In this document: one piece after another, positions 37,901-49,900 of the stretch
Position numbering within the stretch: the stretch's first letter is position 1
Layout of the letters: each line of letters opens with the position of its first letter
Source of the DNA: Owenia fusiformis
Lineage: Eukaryota; Annelida; Polychaeta; Sabellida; Oweniidae
NCBI GenBank assembly: GCA_903813345.2
Contig: CAIIXF020000003.1
Location: 6,595,815 to 6,659,814 of the forward strand
DNA length: 64,000 nt
Direction of reading: 5' to 3'
The notes under the pieces: model-generated
Database searches by the model: none
Told to the model about the DNA's origin: nothing
Seen by the model: the letters and a program-made list of their open reading frames with translations, nothing else
Position numbers and translations under genes: made by a program

Positions 37901-40900
37901 AGGATTGCAAAGCAACCCTTTCAAGAAAATTAATTTGGTTTCTTTTTTGTCTCCTATTAACAGTATTAATATATCACTACACTCAGGCTATATTCGATAT
38001 ATTCGATACATCTGAAAATGCAATAGGAATATTTGTTGCAATCATTGTTATACAGAAAAGGCTAGTAGGAAGATACAGAAACAGAAAATCTGAGATTCCA
38101 AAGATTCAAAATTTATTAGTCGTGAAAGGATTAGGGAAAGTAGCGCTTGATGTAATTATAGAGCAAAAATACCTCCCTTGACCATAGAAACACTTAGTTG
38201 TATTCATGAACTATATATATGTAACATAAAGCCTGCCTGATAAAATGGGATGATCTATGACACAATAAAATGGAATGTGAAAGAAAAAGACAAAATCATC
38301 AGTATAATATGTATAGTATATTTATAGAAATGTGATTATTACCTGCAAATGGAACAAAATATTGTCTTTTAACAAACTTAGAAGATTGGATATAATCTGC
38401 GGACATTATATAACATCTGAGAAGGAAATGTAACTTTTGAACTTAAGATATAATCTTTTGCGCCAGATATGTTGAATATTTGGATATAATGATTATATAT
38501 TGAAGTACAACACGACTGTTAAGTAAATACAAATTGGAATCGGAAGGATAAATACAGCATTGATATCAATTGAAATCATCAGATTGGAACTGAGTTCATC
38601 TTGGAAAGATTAAATAAAATCCTTTGATGATCAAAATCAGTAAAAAAATGACTTTAATCAAATCAGTTTTTGACTTGGGAAAATGTACTCATGTAATTTA
38701 TCAATGGATGTATGACATATATTGGAATTACTTTAAATGAACAGCATGTCTTCTCCGATATAGCTTACATAATAGTGCAGAAGGGATAAGATAGAGCATC
38801 ACCATAAAATTCAGTGTGATTGATTCAGTATAATAGAATTCTACATTAATTCAATTAATAAAAAAAGTCATTCAGTCCAATCTATGAGTGAGTACTCAGT
38901 CTCATGCAATGACAACATAACAATGTGTTCTATTTTTTTAAATTAGAATAATGAAGAAGATTTATAATAGAGATCATCAGAGATAATCCACACTATCACT
39001 AATCCCATTGGGATGTGAACTCTTCTTAAGAGGATCTAATTAGGAAATTATGAAATATGGCTCACTATTATGAGGACTTAAAGAATGTCAACACATTTCA
39101 GAATCTCAGAATTCCTAGCAAAATGACTCCATGTAATGGCCTAGTCACATAGCCCGGCCGATGAGGTTCCGATGAGCCAGCGATGCAATTTTCACCGAAC
39201 TCGGCCGAACACCGGCCGGACACCGGCCGGACATCCGTGGCGTTTGTTGCTTAAAACCGCATCGGTGGCAGCTCGGTGAAATTTTAACTTCGGAGTTAAA
39301 TTTCACCGGGCTCTCACCGAGCTCCCTCATCGCAGCCCCATCGTAACCACATCAGAACACACGTCGGCCGGTGCACGGCAGAGTATCGGTCGGTGTCCCG
39401 TGCATCTGAGACAACCAGAGGACGAGGTTTTTTTAACGGACACCGGCCGAGCTCCGACCGAGCTCCGGCCGATGTGGGACAGAGCCTTGGAAAGTATAGT
39501 ACCTGAAGATGTCCGGACGGAGTCCGTTCACGTCACCGAGCTCTGCTTCCGATGAGGAGAGCTCGGTGGCACCAAAAAAATCCACCGAGCTCTACCGATG
39601 CCGGACATCGGCCGGGCTATGTGACTAGGCCATTAGTCTAAATGTAAATACAGCGTCAGACTGTGTACTGGGTATACAGGTCCAGTAGGAAATTACACAA
39701 GACAGAAGGTTGGTGAACGCAGATTTTAGGCACCAGATAACAAAATCATTAGTATAAGGTAAAGTAACAGAAATCCAACTTGATTGACAATGATAGATGT
39801 CAAAGTGACCTTAGACATTCTAGGCAAATTGTTATAATTTAAAGGGATAGTATAATCAATAGGATTCAATATGTTTAACATGGAATTATCTGTGAATGGA
39901 TACATATATGAGTGCCTCTTTAATTAGGATGGAGAATATGTGCAAAAAGGAAGACAACCCGGATGAACTATCTGGATGAATAATAAATAAACTATGTTTT
40001 AAATCAAATAGACTACATGGATTAATAATTAGTAAATACAATGTGTTTAAAGATTGTAATAAATGCGCATCATTTATAAATTAGGAAATGGATTACCATA
40101 TTAGGAACATACTTCATCTACTAACATTGTGGAAATGGATATCAACTGTGATTGGTAAGGGCATTATTCATATGTTTTATGGGGCTTAATTTTATTTTGC
40201 GAGATTAATTTGAGATTCTTCTTCATGGGCTTGTCTTTCAGTATCCTGTGTGCAGGTTCTAGTTATAAAGATGAAGCTCTCTTTTAAGAAGCAAAGTCGA
40301 ACAAATGCAGAGGTTAGTCTTTAAGAAGATTTGTCTTTTAGTGTTTTGCTTCCATGTATTTACATGTGAATATACTCAAGAAAAACACTTTATTTATACA
40401 AATTTATAACAAAAAATAACATTTCTAAATAATTGCCAATTTCAAAAAAACTTACTGACATAAGTACCAATGTAATCTAATCTAGGTGAAGGGGTTTCGT
40501 TTGAGGAAACAATTGTCTTTGGTACTTGAAGTAATCAATATAAAATAGATGTAATATCAAAGTAATCTAAGTGTGACCCTTCAATCAATGATGCTATTTA
40601 AAGTAATTTGTGAAAGATTGCCTCTTTATAAGTATTTCGAGTATATATTGATTGATGCCTTGAGGTTTCTTCCAATCCCCTGTCCTTGTTATTATGCTAT
40701 TTTAGCTTTATTCAAACCTTCTGCCTTTAATGCAGACTGCATTGAAGCAACCCTCATATTTTTCCATCAATTGAAAATTATTTTTCGTCCACCACTTTGT
40801 GTGTTTCATCTTTATTGCACTTCGAATTGTAGTCTTCAGAACATTTTGTTGAGGGTAATTTAATAGGAGAATATTTTGTTCGGGGTAATTTGATAGTAAC

Positions 40901-43900
40901 CACAATTTTGTCAATCAGTTGAAACATAAAGGTGCTTCACATTGTTTGTGATGTATCTTTGTCTTTGTGTTAAGTACCTAGCTTTTTTGTGGCATGATTA
41001 AATTAGCTAAAATTGCATTTTTAGTATTTTTCCAATGTACAGTTCAAATTTTGGAAAAATTAAGAAAGTCAATCTTTTCAGGCCACTTAGATGGAGAAAA
41101 ATGTCTTACAACCCTGCGCTGGAAAGTTTGCCTCAAGTTTATGCTTATTCCACACTGAAACTCAATCATTGTGCGAATTGTGAAGTAATAAGTGAAATAC
41201 AATAAAATTTGTCTTAGTGAACACCTCTCTCTAGTGAACACCTGTCTCTTGTAGACAACCTTGCTCCACACAATGACTTCTGTATAAGTTACCCTCTGTA
41301 CTTAACACCTTCGAACACTGACATTTTTTGCGGCAAAAAATGTTCAACATACACAGTTTTACTGTACTTGTAAATAAAAAAATGACAAGATAGCAAATAA
41401 AGGTTAATCATTTTCAACTACAAAGAATGATTCCCTTCATGACATGTTTGCATGAGGTTCATTAGTCTTTTTCCTCTGACTTTGTAGTTTCTCTAAGCCT
41501 TTGTGCTACAATTATTGCAATCACCGATGACGCCTATCTCTAGGTTAAAAATAAAATGCCATTATGGCGGTTATATCTTCACACAGTTGAAATCAATTCT
41601 TTTACTCTGCTGCCTCGTAACATGAGGGTCACTTTAACCCAAGCTTTGTACAATTCACTCATGGTCTATTGGTCATTTCATCAATTCACTTGATAATTTG
41701 TTAGAGGTTTCTGAATATAAGCCATTTCTATGTCATTTCGAATGTTGTCGCCATATCTGTGTTCTAACTCCTTGCTAATTTCACTCTTTTTCAGCTAATT
41801 TCAAATTTGAAAAGACTGCCATGATTATATTCTTGTGGGTTAATAATTCACTTAATGATCTTGCTACTTGCCCCGGAATTCTGATTTCCTCTCATTTTCG
41901 CTCATTTCCTTGATTTGACTCTTTTTTTCTTTGATGTTCATCTTTTCATTTTTTCAGTTATCTGTGAGAATTAGAAAATTGGCAATTAACTTGTTGGCCT
42001 AAGTGAAAGAACTGAGTTGAAAATAAGATTTGGTTTGTTCATAAGTTTTCCCATATTATAAGTATTTACAAACAGCCATTCAAGCGGAATGTTGCTTTAG
42101 AAGAAATATTTAGTGTAAATTACCCAATAAACTACAATTTCAACACCATCAAGTACAAGTTAGCCTAGCTACAAGACCCTGTGACCCCCCCCCCTACTTG
42201 ACTAAACACCTCCTCACACAGAGGGGAGGTATGTAGGGGGGGGGGGGGGGGGCAAGGGCTTGGAGCTAGACTAAGTACAAGTATATGAGTATACAGTAAA
42301 ACCTGTATATCTGAACACCCTCTTAAATGAACACCTTTTCTCTGTCTCAAATTTGTAATCTCCCATTGACTTACATGTTAATAAAATCTAGAAATGTGAA
42401 CACCTGCTAATCTGAACACTTTTGGTTGCTCGTAGACTCGTAGAGGTGTTCAAAAAAGACAGGTTTTACTGTAGATGGAATCTCAGATTGCTCCCTCAAT
42501 CATTCAGTTATTTTAAGGTTAATATTTTTACACAAAACAATACATTAACCCCTCTTGGGAAACATAACAGCATAATTTATAGAGTAATAGATTTGATAAT
42601 AATCATATTTAGGGGGCTTATAATGATTCCTTATGTGGGACCTTTGCTCTTGAGTCAGACTCTGAAGTGTAAGACATACAGATGAGGAAGTCCATGTAAC
42701 AAATGTTATTTGAAGTGTTCTGTATGAAAGTTGGTCAACTAAAGTACATTTGAACTATTCTATGTGAATGATGGTCCATTGAAGGCCATATATTTGACAT
42801 ATTGCATGTGAAAAATTAGCAAGGCTTTTTAATTATTTTATGCGAAAATTAGCAAGGCAATAATTGAAGTGTTCTTTGTGAAAAATCAGCTAAGGCAATA
42901 ATTGAAGTGTTCTTTGTGAAAAATCAGCTAAGGCAATAATTGAAGTGTTCTTTGTGAAAAATCAGCTAAGGCTATAATTGAAGTGTTCTTTGTGAAAAAT
43001 CAGCTAAGGCTATAATTGAAGTGTTCTTTGTGAAAAATCAGCTAAGGCTATAATTGAAGTGTTCTTTGTGAAAAATCAGCTAAGGCTATAATTGAAGTGT
43101 TCTTTGTGAAAAATCAGCTAAGGCAATAATTGAAGTGTTCTTTGTGAAAAATCAGCTAAGGCTATAATTGAAGTGTTCTTTGTGAAAAATCAGCTAAGGC
43201 AATAATTGAAGTGTTCTTTGTGAAAAATCAGCTAAGGCTATAATTGAAGTGTTCTTTGTGAAAAATCAGCTAAGGCTATAATTGAAGTGTTCTTTGTGAA
43301 AAATCAGCTAAGGCAATAATTGAAGTGTTCTTTGTGAAAAATCAGCTAAGGCTATAATTGAAGTGTTCTTTGTGAAAAATCAGCTAAGGCTATAATTGAA
43401 GTGTTCTTTGTGAAAAATCAGCTAAGGCTATAATTGAAGTGTCCCATATGTAAGTGATCAATCAAAGGTTACAATTGAAGTGTTCTTTGTGAAAAATCAG
43501 CTAAGGCTATAATTGAAGTGTTCTTTGTGAAAAATCAGCTAAGGCTATAATTGAAGTGTTCTTTGTGAAAAATCAGCTAAGGCTATAATTGAAGTGTCCC
43601 ATATGTAAGTGATCAATCAAAGGTTACAATTGAAGTATTCTATGTGAAATATGACCTGTAGATGCCTATATTTTATAAATTCTCTATAAAAGATGAAAAC
43701 AAAAGTTGCATTTTAAGTGTTCTATGTGTTTCAGGTGATGACCCCCCAAGTCCAGGAGGAGCCATTCTACCCCCTTTGATATACGACAATGTCCCAAAAA
43801 ACTGCTGGAATTTTACATATGGCAATCCTAAAAGTCGTGTCTTCTACAGTCCTGGGTATCCTAAGGATTATCCCAATAACACAGAATGTATGCAGGTTTT

Positions 43901-46900
43901 AATCGGTATGTATTGTTTGTGTATTTCTTTGATGATTGTGTTTTATCCATAATGACTTCATAACCGATTTTGTTCAAAGGACGATTCTCGGTTTGGAGAA
44001 CGAAGTTCATCAATCTAAATGAGCATTATCCCTGCTTCGGACAAATTTGATATTTTTACATAATATAGATTTGAATGTCTTCTTTTGAAAAGTCATAATT
44101 TAATTTGGGTAATATTTCTAGATTTTTTGCAAAAAAATATTAGCGCAGTACACTGATGAACTTCTTTCCCCAAATCGAGACTTGTATTTTATTGAATCGG
44201 TCTAATTGAGCGTTATCCCTGCTTCAGACAAATTTGTTATTTTTACATCTTGTAGATTTAAATGTCCTCTTTTAAATATTCATAGTTTAAGTTGGGTAAT
44301 ATTTCTATATTTTTCATAAAAAAAATTATCAGCCCAGGAGACTGTTCTCCAAACCGAGAATCGTCCTTTACCTAATGTGTTGTGATAGAGAATAGATAGA
44401 GAAAAGGACCTCTGCTTGAGAAGAAATCTCTAATATGACTGCTTATTTCAAAATGGCCAACATTAAAAAAGGCTGATTAAGTTTCAGGTTTCTCAAATGA
44501 TTTAGATTTAGATGTAATTCTTTCAGTACTGCATGATAAGAACTATGTCTAGGTGTAATTTAATTATTCAAAATATATTTAAGTTTTTCACTCATATACA
44601 CCAAAGATATTTGGGGGAGTCTTGCACAGAATTTGCTGCTGCGGTGGCGAGGACTGGCATTCTACGAAATCACCCCAGTGATATATCTAGTTCTCTAATG
44701 CAATGTCTTCTTAATTCTGTGAGTTTTGTCCAAATTCTTAGAATCGTCTCGATGCAAATGTTCGTTGTATGTAAGTGAATATAAAGTTGAGGTGTAGGCT
44801 GGTTGAATTACATAGAAAAACATAGAGGCAAAATTAGATCTACTTTACTTCAATAAAGGCAATTTTATCTGATACTGTAGAATCTTCACAAACATATATT
44901 GACAAGCATTATTACTTTATTATATCCTATAAATAAATCATCAAAGACGCCGTGCTAAAATGCATCAGATAAAATGAAGCTTAATTTGCATAATCAAAAA
45001 TACTACAAAAAGTAATTGTGATTCAGAATCTACTTAATCAAATCCATATGTTTGTTTGAATTGAACTGAGAAATCCAATGGAATAAGCGTGATGAGAGAA
45101 GCGTTATTTGACAGAGCAATAAACTAGCAAAGCTCAGCCTGATCTCTCGTGGCGACACTTTGCTCCGTACAAATTACCCCGGGGAGGGTTAGAAACTATT
45201 TCCTTGCATGATATCCTGTCCTTAAACATTCCACAGAAATTATGCAAATTCAACACTTTTTCTTCCTGGATATCAGATACCTCTTCATTATTTCTACCTA
45301 ATTATTTTAATGAATGAATAATTGCTTAACATATTTTTAATTTCTCACGTTTTGTATCATATTGACACAAGAAACAATTGAGCATGTAGGATGTTTTGTG
45401 AAGGATATTGTATCTTCAACATTGCAATTTGTCTTAATTGGCTGAGTTGCGGTTTATAGGCCTAATATACTTGTTGATGTACTATTTTATGGCTATTAGG
45501 TCTTACAAAGAATTCAATTAATTTTTTAAGACCTCCCACTCAGAATAAAAGAAGCTACTGTCTTTAGGTTCCTATAATTTGCAGCAGAAAATCAAGTTAT
45601 AAAATATTGTACTTAAGAAATATAGACCAATTTTGCAAAATTATCACTTCATTTCCTACTTCTGGCTTGCACTGAAACGTTTAGTACAGACCAGGTATTG
45701 TATTGATGAATAAATACCTGGTGAAATATTGACTTTGTTCACAGTTAACAGAAGACATGAATACACAGTCATGTTCGAATCCAGTTCAAGACTTGATTGA
45801 CAGTTCTAGTTTTGCACCTTCCATATATGGAAGTGAAAGTAATGACAATGTTAAATCTTCAAGGTCAAACTGATCTTATATCTGTTAAGACAGTCAAAAA
45901 ATAGATTTTGTCTGATATTGGTCATTTCTATTATCACATTTCTCAATTCAAACATTTAGAAACTGACCTTTCAAATCATCGATATTTGTCTATCTAATAT
46001 CAGTTACATTACTTTAAGATATTGTACATGTATTCAGATAACTTCAATTTATTTTTATGTATCAATCATTTTATTTTGCATATTCAAGTCAAGTCAAAGA
46101 AATGATGAGATTACAATTTCAATGTCTGTTAAGATCCTGTTATATTTTGAATAATAGAGCAAGATTGATCAATAGAGTGAGCCACAAGAATCTGATTGAC
46201 CCATAATTCATATTTATATGATTTACAGCTCCCAAAGGCTATGTTGTCCAGCTGGACTTTCGTGATAAATTCCATATTGAGTCTCCAGAAAACTCTCAGG
46301 ATTGTGACTACGACTACTTGGAGATCAGGGATGGCCCATATGGTTACTCAAATCTTAAAGGTAATATTTGGGGATACTCAAATCTTAAAGGTAATAATTG
46401 GGATTACTCAAATCTTAAAGGTACAAGAAGTTCTATGGTCACTTTAATAGGAGTACTCAAACTTTAAAGTATATGGTCTTTACAGATTGAAAGTTGTAAT
46501 ATATACTTACTCAAATCTGAATGGTACAAGTTAACATGATTTCTAGTTCCAGAAATTATAATTTTTAATTAGCAATTAGATTTTTCAAATTTTAAATCCA
46601 TCATTTGAATATATTAGGTGTGTACTGTGGTCGGACACATCCTCCACTGTTGACGTCAACATCCCGCTATCTCTGGATACAATTTATGTCAGATGCTACC
46701 ATAGAATATAGTGGCTTTAAAGCGGTATATGACTTTGTGCGAGACCCCAATGTTGAAGGTATGTGTCTTTAGAAAATTTCATGCCTTTTGAGTTTTATTT
46801 TGTAAATATAGAAACTATTAGATGTAAACATGGGTATTGTTTATAGAGGCTGTACCTAGGAAGGGATTGTATATTGGGTTTATTTAGAGGAATGAGATGA

Positions 46901-49900
46901 TATATCATCCCGAAGGATAAACCTAATATACAATTCAGACCGATGGATGATCTTTTTATGCCATGATAGTTATAAAAGAATTAATAAAAAACATTATTTT
47001 TAAATTCCCCAAATTAAAAATTATGTAAATAAAATATCTTTAACAAATACAGAAGTGGAACAGTCCTGCAGTCCATTGACTCCATGTTAATGAACCTATG
47101 TGAGTGGAACATTTTTTGTTGTACCAAGGGTGTTCCACCTACACCTTGTATGTAAATGAATGGTTTCTGTTTAAGGTGCTGTGAAGGACATGTCTTTGAA
47201 CTTTACAAGTAAGTCAAAATACTGAAAGAACTGAAAACTTGATTTATAAAATAGTAATGCCTGCCATTTACTTTGGATTTACAAACTACAGGCCTGCCAG
47301 GCCATTTACTTTGGTGATACTATGTCACTATAGAAGAGCTCTGACCTGGTCAGATTGAACTCAAATTCAACCTAGTAATATATGCATATTCAAGTATATG
47401 CAACAAAGCAGCTCCACTCCAAAATTCCTTAGTAATGTTGGCTCTGTAATGCCTAAATCTAAAGAAAATAATGATCTGGCATTATTTTCACAGTAAATAA
47501 CTTAGAGATGTTGATAAGTCCCTTGCAGTTATCTTACCTGCGTTTAGTATAATGTTTTGTCTGTTCAAATATGTTTATACCAGAATACTATAGAACTGAT
47601 CATGTAAGAATTCCCAAATGCTTTGTATAGATGAATCCTACTACCATAGTTTAACATACCAAAGGAGGATTAGCTCCCAGCATTCCGTCAGGGTCTTCTT
47701 TTGACTGTTCCCTGCTTTGTGTGGAGATGAACATTATGGTATTACATGTATTTACCAAATTGGTTCATGCCAGTCAAAAGATGATTGCAAAAGAATGCTG
47801 GGACCTGTATTCATGGATAGTATCTAAGGGATTAAGTACATTATGGTACTATATGCTACACTTTTATGGTTGCACAGAAAGTGTCTTGACAAAAAGCTTC
47901 CTAACGAAGGATAATTGAAGTGTTACACAGCAGGCACAAAACTCTTCGTTATAATTTAATGCTTTTTGTCAAAATGTTTCATTACAATGCAATTTATCCC
48001 TGCTTTATTAAAGGTACCCATACTGTCAAATTTTTATATTACATGTAGTATGGTGTATATATCAATCTCTTGGATACTACCTGCATTTAATTGAACTAAA
48101 AGACTCCATAGATTTTTAAATTAAGGAAGGCACAGTGAAACAAATTTATGTTGGATATGATGTCAGTTTACAAGCCTTAATGTAAAATTGGTTGAAGTTA
48201 ACAATACCAGATACAGGGTGTTCACAAAAAAACGCAACCCAAAGAAATCGCTATATCTTGGAAAATACTAATTCAATTATGTTCATTTTTTCAGGAAAGA
48301 AAGAAGAGACTGTGTATGGATAGCTCCTGTTGTTAGTTAGTTGTAAAACATGATGCCTTGAACACCTGCTCAAAAGACAGTTGAACTAGAAAAATATGAA
48401 AAACCCTAGTCAGGGGTGACTGCAACCACAAAAAAAACAAATAACTTCATAACCATAGTGTTTTGACTCTCCAAATTTGGCACAAATCATCTTCATTCAA
48501 TGTATGGTAAATCTGTTGAGTGAAATCAAAACCACTCAAGGGACTTTACAGTTATGGTCGAAATGCTTTCAAATCGCAGCCAAACGCCCTGGTTCAGGCA
48601 GACTTAAGAAGGCAATTTGACCACGACTGTAAAGTCCCTGGAGTGATTTTTATGAAACTCCACAAATTCACCACACATTGAATGAGGATAATTTGTGCCA
48701 AATCTGAAGTGCCAAAACACTATGGTTAGAAAGTTATTCTGTTTTATTGCTGTGGCAGTCACCTCTTACTGCGTTTTTCGTATGTTTCCAATACTAATGT
48801 ATTTTGAGCAGGTGTCCAAGGCATCATGTTTTACAACTAACTAACAACAGGGGCTATCCATACAAAGTCTCTTCTTTCTTTCCTGAAAAAATGAACACAA
48901 TTGGATTAGTATTTTCTAAGTTATAGCAATTTCTTTGGGTTGCGTTTTTTTTGAACACCCTGTATGTTCCACTTGTCCTACCTTAAGCTTTGATTTTACA
49001 AATTTATGTGGATATGATGCCAGTTTACAAGCCTTAATGCAAAATTGGTTGAAGTTAACAACACCAGATTTGTTCCACTTGTCCTACCTTAAGCTTTGAT
49101 TTTACATTTCTGTACTGGATTTATTTCCTTAATCAGTACATAGTTTACATAGATGGCATACCATTGATAACTCAATAACATTAGCAGTAATATAATACCT
49201 TAATTCAATACCTTAACACAATAGAGAGGTTAAGCAAGACGATTTTTTATGACGCGAACCGCAAACGTAAACCTTTACGTTCCCGTATACGTACTATGAA
49301 CAAACGTGCTTTAAGCTGAGCACTTTAGACGTAACGCAAACGCAAACCTCAAAATGATTTTTTTCTTTTTCTTAGCGGCGTTTCGTTTTATTTTCTACTT
49401 TAAAAGCATAAAAAGATTACTTTGTCGACAAAGGAGATGTTTCACACCCTGGTAGTGTTCTATGACATCTTGAATCTTACAAAATACAAGTGGACGCAAT
49501 AATATCTTTTAAGCAAGTCTTCAAGGCATTCATAGTTTTATTACTATGGTGTCACAATATGTATAAAGAATTAGGATGAGTTGACATGTGGGTAATTTCA
49601 ATTGCATGTAATCTCATCAGATTTTACATATGGAATGGGTGCCTCAATATTCAAGTTATATTTGATTAGATTGGACACAAATGATCTCGATATATACACA
49701 GATTTGTGTCAAACATATTTATGTATTCGACCTATATCATATTTATCTCAATCGAACTTGATAAAGTATGAAAAATCCTTTACGGAACGACCTACCTAGA
49801 CTTTGATTTTTCACGTTTGGATGTACGTAAACCGGGAAATAAGTAGAACAATATGACGTCATATCTTGAGAAAAACCTGCGCGCGCCTTCCCGCTCGCGG

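Larger units (their letters stand above)
16944..43734 (+). other. Neto: Neto intron 1 (about 26.8 kb)
   Basis: Donor GTAAGC at 16944, acceptor GTGTTTCAG ending at 43734. No exon-like sequence was recognised inside it. It contains most of the named mobile elements and arrays of the window. Parts not separately listed (for example 19,020-20,140, 20,300-21,870, 22,180-23,580, 24,320-25,940, 38,520-39,130, 39,640-40,230, 40,320-41,210 and 41,365-42,150) show AT-rich unique sequence without recognisable genes. Confidence -1.

Noticed and set aside
42846-43650. CRISPR-like regular repeats
   Set aside because: Units are directly adjacent with no unique spacers, and the DNA is animal; it is a minisatellite.
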